In this document: one piece after another, positions 44,496 to 52,717 of the stretch
How the letters are laid out: every line of letters starts with the position of its first letter
Position numbering within the stretch: position 1 is the stretch's first letter
Assembly: GCF_027924605.1 (NCBI RefSeq)
Contig: NZ_AP027042.1
Location: 3,449,524 to 3,513,523, forward strand
DNA: 64,000 nt
Reading direction: 5' to 3'
DNA from: Dyella sp. GSA-30
Lineage (GTDB): Bacteria; Pseudomonadota; Gammaproteobacteria; Xanthomonadales; Rhodanobacteraceae
Position numbers and translations under genes: made by a program
The notes under the pieces: generated by a model
Told to the model about the DNA's origin: nothing
Seen by the model: only the letters and a program-made list of their open reading frames with translations
Database searches by the model: none

Positions 44496-44796
44496 GGGTA
44501 TGCGAAGAGGCCATACAGCAAGAGTGCCGGGATCGTATGGGGTCTCTCGACCGGACGTCTTTGCGCGGATTGAAAAAAAATTCAATTAAATCATATATGT
44601 TGGGTTGCTTATTGACCTTTAAAAACCGGACTCGCGGCTAGAGGGCGAATTTTTGCGGGGAATATTTCCGGAATCGTCAAGAATTCCGGCCTATTGGTTC
44701 ATTGGCTAATAACAAGAGGGGATGTACCTTACTCATAGCGCAGCAGTACCCTTTTTGGAGGGGCTCCGCTCAAAAAACTAAGCAAGGTGATTCGGG
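44496..44796. other. Intergenic region, likely left end of the transposon
   Basis: About 300 bases without a gene. Base composition drops sharply to AT-rich here and stays lower through the tni genes. A TGT-starting stretch occurs near 44598, as expected for ends of Tn7/Tn5053-type elements, but I found no matching inverted repeat to its right. A short palindrome TTCCGGAA occurs near 44666. Confidence 0.35.
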
Positions 44797-46656
44797 ATGC
44801 CAAGACCGATTACCTCCACTCTGCCGGTCTTAAGTTGTCGACCGGGTGCTAGGGTGCTCTTTCGAAACCGACCATGCGTGATCGAGCGCATTGAGTCGTT
44901 CGAGCGCGTTGTGATTACAGACGAGCTAAGTGATGAGGTGATCCCAGTGTCACCTACGTCGCTAAAGCTTCGACTTGGGGACGGTGCATCCGAGCGGACT
45001 CCTCTTAAGGTCGAAGAGAAGGAGATCCTGATTGCTTCTCACAGGGCGTCAGCTCTGATGCCGTTTGCGCTCTCGGGCGAACCAATTCATCTAGAAGAAA
45101 TGCGCAAACTAGAGCTTGCCCTTGGACTTCATCGGACGCAGATTTATCGATGCATTTCCCTGCTGCGACAGTCGCCATGCCCCATGGCATTAGTAAGAGG
45201 GGCGCGAGGCGCAAAGCGTGGCAGGTTGAAGCTTGATGCAGAAGTTGAGCGAATCGTAGCGCGTGAAATTAGAGTCGCATCCAGATCTGGAAATGTGCTT
45301 CAGCTGGAAACCATTAGAGATAGGATTGATGTCGCTTGTGATGATATAGGCAAGAAATGCCCATGCCTAAAAACTATTAGAGCTCGTATCGCTGATAAGC
45401 GCTACGAGATTCTCTTGCGAAAAAAGCTTGGCAGGAGGCGAGCCATTGAGCGAACAAAGGCATTTCCAGGAAAAATATCGACAAACGGAGCCTTGGCGAT
45501 GGTTGAAATCGATCATTCTCCTTTGGATATCATTCTTGTTAGTTCAGAAACAAGAAAGCCGATTGGTCGTGCACATTTGACGATAGTGATTGATACTCAT
45601 ACACGTGTCATTCTTGGCTTTCATTTGGGTCTTGATGATCCGCAGGTGCTCTCTGTTGCACTTGCGTTGGTACATGCAATCCTGCCAAAAGATGCGTGGT
45701 TGGCAGAGCATGGTTTATCTGAACTCGAGTGGCCCATGTATGGTCTGATGCGTGCCGTAAGATTGGATGGTGGTGCGGAGTTTAAATCGTTAGCATTTAA
45801 GAATGCCTGTAAGAAATGGGGCGTCGAAATTAGCTATCGAAATAAGAAGGAAGATGGCGCAATCGTCGAGCGGGTAATAGGAACGATTCAAACACGAGCC
45901 TCGCAGGAGCCTGGCGCAACGGGTAGCGACCCAAAGAAAAGGCGGCGAGAAAGAGCGCCTTCTGAAGATGCACAAATGACACTCTTTGAGGCAAATAGAT
46001 GGCTCGGAAGAGAGGTTGCTCAGCGATATCACTATCGCAGGCACGAGGGTATTGGCATGTCACCTCATCAGAGCTGGGTTGCCGAGCATACTTGCACTAG
46101 TGGTATAACACTGCCTGCCATAGTTACGGATGCAAAAAGCTTACTCCTTTCGTTCCTTCCTGAGATTAAGCGTGTTATCGGGCATGACGGTATTCATGCT
46201 TTTAACGAACGCTATTTTAATCATGAGATTGCGCGATTTATCAAGCCTGGCGTAAAAAGAACAATTAAATATGACGCTAGGGCGATGGGCCTAATCTATG
46301 TTGACTGTGATACAGGATCGTACATTGAGGTTCCATATGCAGATCTGAGTAAGCCAAATTTGCCAAAGTTCGAGCTAGACCACTTGAAGCGGGAGAAGAG
46401 GCGCCAGTTTCCGAGCGAGTTTGATGGGCAGTCAAACCGTCGCTTCCTAAGGTCGCAAGATGCAGAGAGGAGGTCGGCTCACACGGCGACAAAGGAGGCG
46501 CGCCGTCAGGAGCGCCTTTTGCAAGGGCGGAAGGTAGCTTCCGGCGGGGCGTCAGATGACCGCCATCTGGAGGCTTTGGCCAATTCGCAAGAGGATGTAG
46601 TACAGGCTATTGATTACTCGCGCCCTGCCAAAGTTAGCTCAGATGGTGACATATGA
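44797..46656 (+). CDS. tniA: TniA/TnsB-type DDE transposase
   Basis: This 619-aa transposase belongs to the Mu/TniA/TnsB group of the retroviral integrase superfamily. The catalytic core has EIDHSPLD (Asp239), RLDGGAEF (Asp324) and GAIVERVIG (Glu359), a D-D-35-E spacing. The N-terminal half contains helix-turn-helix-like segments (LGLHRTQIYRCISLL), and a Mu-C-like beta region with a basic, arginine-rich tail follows the core. It cuts and joins the transposon ends and normally needs the AAA+ partner TniB and the target-selection protein TniQ, whose genes follow directly. The stop codon overlaps the tniB start (ATGA). Codon use is clearly more AT-rich than in the genes on either side, a sign of recent transfer. 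Confidence 0.93.
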   Translation: MPRPITSTLPVLSCRPGARVLFRNRPCVIERIESFERVVITDELSDEVIPVSPTSLKLRLGDGASERTPLKVEEKEILIASHRASALMPFALSGEPIHLEEMRKLELALGLHRTQIYRCISLLRQSPCPMALVRGARGAKRGRLKLDAEVERIVAREIRVASRSGNVLQLETIRDRIDVACDDIGKKCPCLKTIRARIADKRYEILLRKKLGRRRAIERTKAFPGKISTNGALAMVEIDHSPLDIILVSSETRKPIGRAHLTIVIDTHTRVILGFHLGLDDPQVLSVALALVHAILPKDAWLAEHGLSELEWPMYGLMRAVRLDGGAEFKSLAFKNACKKWGVEISYRNKKEDGAIVERVIGTIQTRASQEPGATGSDPKKRRRERAPSEDAQMTLFEANRWLGREVAQRYHYRRHEGIGMSPHQSWVAEHTCTSGITLPAIVTDAKSLLLSFLPEIKRVIGHDGIHAFNERYFNHEIARFIKPGVKRTIKYDARAMGLIYVDCDTGSYIEVPYADLSKPNLPKFELDHLKREKRRQFPSEFDGQSNRRFLRSQDAERRSAHTATKEARRQERLLQGRKVASGGASDDRHLEALANSQEDVVQAIDYSRPAKVSSDGDI

Positions 46657-47540
46657 ATGCACTGAGCCACCTTGATCCTAGAATACACAAAATGATGGAA
46701 AGATCTAGCGAAGAGCGGGTGGGGTATATCATGGCCGAAAAATTCGTGCCCTATCCTTTAGCTGTATATCTTATAGACGAAGTGAAGAGCATCCTTTCTC
46801 AGGACGCGGCTGATAGATACAAGTGCATGTTGATCTATGCTGCGCCGGGCGGCGGCAAGACAATGATACTTAATGAATGTCGCCGGGTTTTTGCGAATAA
46901 GCGAATTCGGTTTAATGCGGATCTTTCGAGCGGAAAGGATCCTTTCGTTCTTGTTTCATTGCCACCTATTTCCGATTTGAGGGTCATGTATTTCCGAATA
47001 CTTGATATTTTACATATTCCATATGCCCAAAATGACAAGATTGGTCCATTGCATGAGCAGGTCTGTAGAGCTCTGCATAATGCAGGAACAAGGATTCTTG
47101 GAATAGACGAGATTCACAATATCTTGCTTGCCAAGAAGGACCTTGAGGCGTGCATGGCGGCAATTAGAGATCTAGCGAATCTTCCACTAAGCTTGTTGTG
47201 CGCAGGCACGCTTGCGGCGCGACATTGCATTGCGGCTGACGAGCAGTTGAGAGTGCGTTTTCGTTGTCATGAGCTTCTTGCATGGCAAATAAGTGAGAAT
47301 ACGCGAAATTTTCTTGCAACCTTGGAGGCCCGTCTGCCGTTAGAGAAGCCTTCGCATTTGTCTGGCTCAGAAATGATGCCGCTAATTATTAGATTATCCC
47401 AGGGACACATAGGAACCATGGTTGTCGCTGTGCGTGAGGCCGCTCGCGATGCGGTTAGGAGTGGCGAGGAGGTAATATCCGAAAAAGGCATTAAGTTATC
47501 GGTAGAGCGTGTTCTTTCGCAGCGCCTCAAGGTTGCCTAG
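46653..47540 (+). CDS. tniB: TniB AAA+ ATPase, transposition regulator
   Basis: This 295-aa AAA+ ATPase has a Walker A motif APGGGKT near residue 65 and a Walker B motif LGIDEIH near residue 150. It continues with an arginine-rich sensor region (AADEQLRVRFRCHEL) and a C-terminal helical segment. The length matches TniB of Tn5053/Tn402-type elements (about 300 aa). It presumably forms filaments on target DNA and recruits TniA. Its start overlaps the tniA stop by four bases, and the tniQ frame begins before or at its stop, so the three genes form one coupled operon. Confidence 0.92.
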   Translation: MNALSHLDPRIHKMMERSSEERVGYIMAEKFVPYPLAVYLIDEVKSILSQDAADRYKCMLIYAAPGGGKTMILNECRRVFANKRIRFNADLSSGKDPFVLVSLPPISDLRVMYFRILDILHIPYAQNDKIGPLHEQVCRALHNAGTRILGIDEIHNILLAKKDLEACMAAIRDLANLPLSLLCAGTLAARHCIAADEQLRVRFRCHELLAWQISENTRNFLATLEARLPLEKPSHLSGSEMMPLIIRLSQGHIGTMVVAVREAARDAVRSGEEVISEKGIKLSVERVLSQRLKVA

Positions 47541-48645
47541 TTTGCGTAAATTTTCCGCTAGCAATGACTTTCGCGCACCCAGAGGTGGGGAGACGCTTTC
47601 ATCATACCTTGCGGCTTGGCGTGGCTATTTCCACGTACGTCGTCAAGCACTTGATGAGGCGATAGCAAGGGTCGATCCAACGGTTGTCATTGCGCTATCG
47701 CGTGACCCTGACTATCCCAATCATCCGGGATGGTCGCAAACATTGGCCGGGGTTACCAATCTGAGTGCGAGCGTGCTCGAAGAGCTCGCGCAGTTGTGGG
47801 GTCCTTGGCCATTGCTTCCTGAGGCTCGAACAAATGCGTGTTTGGGTTGTCTAGAGTTGGCTGGCTACGTCACAAATCAAGTTGCGCAGAAATTCTGGAC
47901 ATACAGCACTATGACCCAGTGCTTATGCTGCGGCTTGCCTTTCGTAGAGGTGCCTGCAGTGGGGTGGGGGTGGGCAGATATCCCCAGGGAAGTTCGGCGT
48001 CAACGCTATATGCTTATGGAACATCCGGGAGTGGCGCGTGTCGGGTTAGAGCAGGAGTGGGCAAAAGTTGGGGAAGGGCTTAAGACGGCCTCATACTTTG
48101 CTGAACTGAGCTGTTGGGCGACATGTGCTCCCAATCGGAAGTACATGGACTATCTGGGGTGTCAGCCGCATGAGACTGCGCTCGTTTGGGAGAACATGCT
48201 AACTCTACTATGCGCATCCTGGCAGCCTTTTGCCGCTCCTTCGGTCGCAATGCACGGAATTCCTTGCTCTCTTTGGAGTGAGCATTCAACGGCTAAGTTT
48301 GGGGGAGCAAACATGGGGATTTTGCAGGGTAAGCCGACAATGGAGCTGTTTCGTTCTATCGCGAATCCTGCAGAGCGGCGTAGTTGCATACTTATTGCCT
48401 TGGATGCAATTCGCCATGATTACCTGCAGAAGATATATCCTCGCCCGGAGTATCCGCGCTTTGGATCCCAGCTTGGCTGGCTTCCTGTTGTGGCATCAAT
48501 GCCAGAGCTTGCTTGGGATTGGCTGATCGAGCGTGCGCAGTACTGGCCACCTCCCTGGGCTGTCACCATAAGTGGCTGGGAGCAGGTTCGGTGTAAAACA
48601 AAGTCAGCCCGAGAGCGCGGCGCTCGCAAGCGTTGGTTGCGATAG
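47509..48645 (+). CDS. tniQ: TniQ family transposition target-selection protein
   Basis: This protein of about 370 aa has GETLSSYLAAW near the N terminus, as in the ESLxSWL segment of TniQ proteins. A zinc-binding arrangement follows, NACLGCLE and TQCLCCGLPF (two Cys-x2-Cys pairs). The start is uncertain: GTG 47509, inside tniB, or TTG 47542, two bases after the tniB stop. There is no nearby ATG. The C terminus is basic (SARERGARKRWLR). TniQ/TnsD-type proteins select the target site for the TniA-TniB machinery. No Cas genes or crRNA array accompany it, so this is not a CRISPR-associated transposon as far as the window shows. Confidence 0.88.
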   Translation: MFFRSASRLPSLRKFSASNDFRAPRGGETLSSYLAAWRGYFHVRRQALDEAIARVDPTVVIALSRDPDYPNHPGWSQTLAGVTNLSASVLEELAQLWGPWPLLPEARTNACLGCLELAGYVTNQVAQKFWTYSTMTQCLCCGLPFVEVPAVGWGWADIPREVRRQRYMLMEHPGVARVGLEQEWAKVGEGLKTASYFAELSCWATCAPNRKYMDYLGCQPHETALVWENMLTLLCASWQPFAAPSVAMHGIPCSLWSEHSTAKFGGANMGILQGKPTMELFRSIANPAERRSCILIALDAIRHDYLQKIYPRPEYPRFGSQLGWLPVVASMPELAWDWLIERAQYWPPPWAVTISGWEQVRCKTKSARERGARKRWLR

Positions 48646-48707
48646 CTTCCAACACCTGTGATTTCAAACTATAGCAGAAAGCCTATGATGGATCAGCGCT
48701 TGTCGCG

Positions 48708-49067
48708 CTACGTGCTTTCAGAATCCTTGCCTCGCCGGTGCCTGCGATTTTTGAACGCATCAACATATCGGTCAATAAATTCAGACATGGCGCCGCGATA
48801 GCGGAGCGCTTCAGCGCTTAGAGAAAGCCCAAGTTCTCGGGTGATAGCCGTCGCGTAGAGGATCTGAGCTTCAGTGGGAGGCTTAAGGTCGGGATCCAGA
48901 CATTCGGTCAAGCTGTTTGCAAAACAGTTGGCTAGTCGTTCCCTTAGGATTTCTGTTCCGCCGGCATGGATTGCGCGGTCAAACTGTAATTGCCAAGCCT
49001 CCCGGACGCTCTCATCCAATGGGATAGGGATGCCACCCTCGTCATCAAGTATGAGTTGCAGAGGCAT
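48708..49067 (-). CDS. Conserved-looking 119-aa protein of unknown function
   Basis: I place the start at ATG 49067, preceded by AAGGCG; the frame remains open upstream through the operator region, but that part is palindromic DNA. The 119-aa product is acidic in its first third (LILDDEGGIPIPLDES), helical after that, and ends in a basic stretch (KNRRHRRGK). It has no signal peptide or membrane segment. I do not recognise the family. It is transcribed divergently from the XRE regulator across two palindromic operators, so it is probably controlled by that regulator. Its position in the island suggests an accessory role in element maintenance or defence, but nothing in the sequence proves this. 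Confidence 0.6.
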   Translation of the reverse strand: MPLQLILDDEGGIPIPLDESVREAWQLQFDRAIHAGGTEILRERLANCFANSLTECLDPDLKPPTEAQILYATAITRELGLSLSAEALRYRGAMSEFIDRYVDAFKNRRHRRGKDSEST

Positions 49068-49098
49068 GCTGGAACGCCTTGTCCGGTAACCATACGGG

Positions 49099-49139
49099 CT
49101 TGCGTTGGATACTACGAAACTCGTAGTATCCAACGCAAG
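49099..49139. promoter_or_regulatory. Perfect 19-bp inverted repeat, operator 1
   Basis: Left arm 49099-49117 (CTTGCGTTGGATACTACGA) and right arm 49121-49139 are exact reverse complements around a 3-bp spacer. The core TACGA-AAC-TCGTA recurs 34 bp to the right. It lies between divergent genes, just before an XRE regulator, so it probably binds that regulator. A hairpin in transcripts is also possible. Confidence 0.75.
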
Positions 49140-49146
49140 GCAAAGT

Positions 49147-49159
49147 TACGAATCTCGTA
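49147..49159. promoter_or_regulatory. Operator 2, TACGA-N3-TCGTA
   Basis: TACGAATCTCGTA repeats the core of operator 1 with the same 5-3-5 geometry and lies 25 bases before the XRE start codon. The spacing of centres is 34 bp, a little over three helical turns. It is probably an autoregulatory site. Confidence 0.65.
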
Positions 49160-49183
49160 GGGGCTACCTACCGGGTTCGTGCC

Positions 49184-49501
49184 ATGCCCCGCAAGACCGA
49201 CATTCAGGTGATCTTTCAACGCCGCCTCAAAGAGGCGCGCGAGCGACGATCACTGTCCCAAAAACAGCTTGGTATTCAAGCAGGATTGGACCCCTTCGTG
49301 GCTAGCGCGCGTATCAATCGCTATGAACTGGGCGTGCACCAGCCCGATTTGGCGACCGTTCAACGGCTAGCTGACGTGCTGAAGGTGCCTACGGCTTACC
49401 TCTTTGCGGAGGATGAGCGCTTGGCGCGCATGATTCTGGCCTTTGATGACCTATCGGCTGCGGAGAAAGATCAGCTACTTAAGAAGATCGAGTCACGATA
49501 G
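49184..49501 (+). CDS. XRE-family helix-turn-helix repressor
   Basis: This 105-aa protein has an N-terminal HTH_3/XRE domain of residues 10-75 (RRLKEARERRSLSQKQLGIQ, then INRYELGVHQP and LADVLKVPTAYLFA) and a short C-terminal helix (LSAAEKDQLLKKIES) likely used for dimerization. Its length suits a phage- or plasmid-type repressor. Two palindromes precede it (TACGA-N3-TCGTA, at 49113-49125 and 49147-49159), so autoregulation and control of the divergent 119-aa gene are likely. It is followed after 36 bases by the SseB-family gene and then the recombinase gene on the same strand, suggesting an operon. Confidence 0.88.
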   Translation: MPRKTDIQVIFQRRLKEARERRSLSQKQLGIQAGLDPFVASARINRYELGVHQPDLATVQRLADVLKVPTAYLFAEDERLARMILAFDDLSAAEKDQLLKKIESR

Positions 49502-49537
49502 TCGGCGCTGGTTATCGGAAGAGGCGAGGGCAAAGGC

Positions 49538-50269
49538 GTGGAGGACTTCCTAGGCGTCTTACTAGAGCAGGCAGGCTCAGGGAGTGTAGCCGAGGCCGCT
49601 TTTCTGGAGGCGTTGGCGAACCAGTCGATCCTGGTCATTCTCCGGCAGCCGCCGGGGGAGGGCGACGCTGCGCCCCAGAAGAATCTCGTTCAATGGCAGC
49701 GCGCCGACGGCACGTTCTTAGTGCCGCTGTTTACGGAGACATCGCACGTAACTGGATCCCTACCTGCCCCAGCGAAGTTAGTCCGTGTCCAGATGCGGTT
49801 GCTCTTGAGCGTTGCGGGCGTGCATTCCTATGTGATCAACCCTCTATCACCAGTCTCTTGGACGTTAACCGAGAAACATCTAACGGTGATAAGGGCGGCC
49901 ATTGCTGCAAGAGGGCTGTCGTACGAGAGTCCCTCGCGCGAGCAGCCCTGGGCATTCGAATCAGTGGGCGACGAGTGGTTTCCCGTAGCTCGTGTTTTGG
50001 CCAATTGGTTTACGACCAGTGGACGCATTGACGCGGCATACCTGTATCGGGTGAGGCGACTGCGTACCACTCAGTCACCTCAAGTCGTTCTGGCGATCGA
50101 GGAATCCGCAAATCCTGCCTTGGCCTCAACGCTCACGGAAATTGCGGCGCAGGCTGGCGCGCCCACGGCCGAATTTGTGGTTCGCTTTCTGCGTGACGAG
50201 CCGTCACATCGGGCAGGGATCGACGCACTCCGTCTTGAGCCGTTTTATCGCCGTCCGGCCTCAGATTAA
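49538..50269 (+). CDS. SseB-family protein
   Basis: This 243-aa protein begins with GTG 49538, 36 bases after the XRE gene. It resembles the two-domain SseB family. The N-terminal half has a helical start (FLEALANQSILVIL) and the segment RADGTFLVPLFTETSH, similar to the dG-x-iPvFTs pattern of SseB N domains. The C-terminal half (AAYLYRVRRLR, then PQVVLAIEESAN) fits the SseB C domain. SseB was named for enhanced serine sensitivity in E. coli; its molecular function is poorly defined, and such proteins also occur with type III and type VI secretion or toxin loci. Its role in this island is unknown. Family assignment is by eye and moderate. Confidence 0.65.
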   Translation: MEDFLGVLLEQAGSGSVAEAAFLEALANQSILVILRQPPGEGDAAPQKNLVQWQRADGTFLVPLFTETSHVTGSLPAPAKLVRVQMRLLLSVAGVHSYVINPLSPVSWTLTEKHLTVIRAAIAARGLSYESPSREQPWAFESVGDEWFPVARVLANWFTTSGRIDAAYLYRVRRLRTTQSPQVVLAIEESANPALASTLTEIAAQAGAPTAEFVVRFLRDEPSHRAGIDALRLEPFYRRPASD

Positions 50270-50387
50270 GCATTGCACCTAGCCATTGCGCCCTGATTTT
50301 CTAAGGCGGAGTGCGCCGCATACCAACTTGCTATGCCTGCCAGGAGGGCGTAGCGTCGGCGTGTCGCCGCAAGCGCATCGATATCCC

Positions 50388-51395
50388 ATGCCTACTGAAA
50401 CTCACCACGGGAGGCCGGGCTCGGCCACTCCTGTGGCTGAGTATGTGCGGATGTCCACCGACAAGCAGGACACCTCGGTGGCGAACCAACAAACCGCCAT
50501 TGCCGCCTACGCCAGTGCCCACCACATGGTCGTGGCGCAAAGCTATGTGGATGAAGGACTTAGCGGACTGGACCTGGAAGGCCGCCCCGCGCTTCAGCGT
50601 CTCTTGGATCACGCGCAAATGCATTGCACAGGATGCACTGCCATCCTCGTCCTGGACGTCAGTCGCTGGGGGCGCTTTCAGAACGTGGATGAGTCCGCCT
50701 TCTACGAGTTCCTCTGCACCCAACACGGTCTACGCGTCATCTATGTCGCCGAGCCATTTACAGGAGGCGAAGGGCCACTGCACGCGGTCCTCAAAAGCCT
50801 GAAGCGGTCGATGGCCGCAGAATACAGTCGTGAGCTGTCGGCCAAGGTCTTTGCCGGCCAAGCCCGATTGGTTTGCGCGGGCTTCACCATGGGTGGTCCC
50901 GCCGCCTATGGGTTGAGTCGGATGCTGGTCGACGCTTCGGGTAAGCCTCGATGTATCTTGAAGCCAGGTGAACGTAAAAGCATCGCCACGGACCGCGTTC
51001 GCCTGGTGCTCGGGTCGCGTGATGAGGTGGCCGTCGTACGCTGGATGTTTAAGCAGTCTGCCGCCGGCGTCAGCATGAATGACATCGCAAAGCAGCTCAA
51101 CCAGAAAGGGAAGCGCCCCGCGAGAGGGGGAGCGTCTTGGAGCGCATCCACGATTCGAGGCATGCTTGATGACGAGCGCTACCTGAGAGGGGAGCGGCCC
51201 CTGGACTATTTGATTCTTCCGGCCGTCAGCGCGAAAACCTGGCCGGATGTGATTCAGAACAGTCCCGATGCGGGTGCTCGCTTCTATCTGTTCGATTCGC
51301 TTCGCGTCCTTCGCGAATTGGCTGCCCTCTCCATGGGAGTGCCGGATCATGCATGCGACAGATTAAGAGACGCTGGATACGCGAACAGCAGATGA
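50388..51395 (+). CDS. Serine recombinase (resolvase plus recombinase domains)
   Basis: This protein has about 335 aa from ATG 50388. The frame is open upstream to a TTG at 50286, but the resolvase homology starts at VAEYVRMSTDKQ. The nucleophile is the Ser in YVRMSTDKQ. The conserved LVLDVSRWGRF and YVDEGLSG segments follow, then a long helix (LKRSMAAEYSRELSAKVF), and then a Recombinase domain with AAGVSMNDIAKQLNQKGK and WSASTIRGMLDDERYLRG. The C terminus is short, and no zinc ribbon or long coiled coil is visible. It is therefore smaller than phage integrases of the large serine class and larger than Tn3/Tn5053 resolvases. It may resolve cointegrates of the tni element or mobilise the XRE-SseB segment as a separate unit. 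Confidence 0.88.
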   Translation: MPTETHHGRPGSATPVAEYVRMSTDKQDTSVANQQTAIAAYASAHHMVVAQSYVDEGLSGLDLEGRPALQRLLDHAQMHCTGCTAILVLDVSRWGRFQNVDESAFYEFLCTQHGLRVIYVAEPFTGGEGPLHAVLKSLKRSMAAEYSRELSAKVFAGQARLVCAGFTMGGPAAYGLSRMLVDASGKPRCILKPGERKSIATDRVRLVLGSRDEVAVVRWMFKQSAAGVSMNDIAKQLNQKGKRPARGGASWSASTIRGMLDDERYLRGERPLDYLILPAVSAKTWPDVIQNSPDAGARFYLFDSLRVLRELAALSMGVPDHACDRLRDAGYANSR

Positions 51396-51706
51396 TCGCG
51401 TCCCTCGATATGGTCTACCACCTTTGCGCGCGTCATTGTCGCTCCATCACAGCAGCCTGCCTACGCCCGCGTGGCGATCCGGTTTATGAGGATGTTTTGG
51501 AACGTGATGGATATCGGTTATCTACGGTCGCTACAAAGCTTCTTGAAGAGCCTGCGCACGCTCAAGGTACCTCGATGCTACGCCTTGCGGTAACCCGTCG
51601 ATTGCTGCTTCAAGTGATGGATCGTACCGGCGCAACCAGTATGGCTCGCATGAAGCACGGTAACGGCCGTCATCTGTCGGCATCTCTTATGGGATTCGAC
51701 AAGTAA
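51353..51706 (+). CDS. Small ORF after the recombinase, uncertain
   Basis: This 117-aa frame starts with an ATG inside the last 43 bases of the recombinase gene and ends 37 bases inside the convergent LysR gene. The product is basic and helical (MRQIKRRWIREQQ near the start, SMLRLAVTRRLLLQVMD near the end). I recognise no domain. The coupled start is typical of recombinase accessory proteins, but there is no strong ribosome site. It may equally be a displaced 3' part of a longer recombinase, or not a gene. Confidence 0.4.
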   Translation: MRQIKRRWIREQQMIASLDMVYHLCARHCRSITAACLRPRGDPVYEDVLERDGYRLSTVATKLLEEPAHAQGTSMLRLAVTRRLLLQVMDRTGATSMARMKHGNGRHLSASLMGFDK

Positions 51707-52629
51707 TCGTCCGACTTGAAGGGTCTGCGCATTCGCTCGGTGGCGAAATCGACAAACGCGCGAAGCTTCGGCAGTGACTGACTTCGACTCGGATAGTAAA
51801 GGGAAAGACCGGGAACCTCTTCACAATAGGGTTCGAGCACGGTCTGCAGATCGCCACATTCAAGATGAGACATCACAATGGAGTGTGGCAACTGGAAGAG
51901 TCCCACACCTCTCAGCGCTGAGCGAACGCAGCTCTCGATGTCGTTAATCACCAGAGGCCCCGCTACGCCCACCGTGATGCGTTTACCATCGACGACAAAT
52001 TGCCAATGATCGAGCGCGCGCACGGATTGGCGAAGCAGGATGCAACGAAAGTTCTGCAGATCATACGGAGATGCCGGCTGGCCATGCTCCCTAAGAAACG
52101 CCGGGGCGCCGACGACAACGAAGCGCTCCGGTGGCGTCAGCCATTTCGCGACCATGTCGATCTGGACGAAGTTTCCCAATCGTATTCCCGCGTCGAATCC
52201 TTCTTCGACGATGTCAATAGGATGGTCGTCACCTACCAGCTCGAGTTCAATATTTGGGTGAGCGTCGAGAAAGTCCGGCAGCAAGCGATTGACCAGCAGC
52301 GGCACGATCGGCCTGGGCATATTGATGCGCAGTCGGCCGGTGATCTCGCCACCCAAGCCGCTCGCGGCGTCTAATCCTGCGCTGAGCATGTCGACCGCAG
52401 GGCGTGCATGGGCAAGCAGGCGTTCGCCCGCTTCGGTCAGCCTGACGCTTCGTGTTGTACGGGAGAAGAGCGGCGCGCCAACCCTCTCTTCCAGACTGCG
52501 TATGGCCTGGCTGACCGCAGAGGGCGTGACGCCGAGGTGCCGGGCCGCAGCGCGAAATCCTCGGTATTCCGCAACCGTTAGAAACATGACCAACCCATCC
52601 AGGTGGGTTCGAGCGATTGTTAAGTTCAT
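51670..52629 (-). CDS. LysR-family transcriptional regulator
   Basis: This 319-aa regulator has the LysR N-terminal winged helix (GFRAAARHLGVTPSAVSQAI, then SLEERVGAPLFSRTTRSVRLTEAG) and a periplasmic-binding-protein-like effector domain from about residue 95. It starts with ATG 52629, 88 bases from the divergent NmrA-like gene, so it probably controls that gene and itself. The subgroup looks like the CrgA/DsdC-like aromatic or quinone-responsive regulators that often sit beside NAD(P)H-binding oxidoreductases. The effector is unknown. Its 3' end overlaps the small ORF at the edge of the mobile island. Confidence 0.92.
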   Translation of the reverse strand: MNLTIARTHLDGLVMFLTVAEYRGFRAAARHLGVTPSAVSQAIRSLEERVGAPLFSRTTRSVRLTEAGERLLAHARPAVDMLSAGLDAASGLGGEITGRLRINMPRPIVPLLVNRLLPDFLDAHPNIELELVGDDHPIDIVEEGFDAGIRLGNFVQIDMVAKWLTPPERFVVVGAPAFLREHGQPASPYDLQNFRCILLRQSVRALDHWQFVVDGKRITVGVAGPLVINDIESCVRSALRGVGLFQLPHSIVMSHLECGDLQTVLEPYCEEVPGLSLYYPSRSQSLPKLRAFVDFATERMRRPFKSDDYLSNPIRDADR

Positions 52630-52717
52630 CTACACGGCCCGTTCCGAATACGCATCATATTCGAATAATAGCGCACGGGGTACCGTGGATCGTCGAAACC
52701 GATTGAGGCGAACGCAC

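Noticed and set aside
44496-48645. CRISPR-associated or canonical Tn7 transposon
   Set aside because: No Cas genes, no repeat-spacer array and no TnsA- or TnsE-like gene seen; only TniA, TniB and TniQ.
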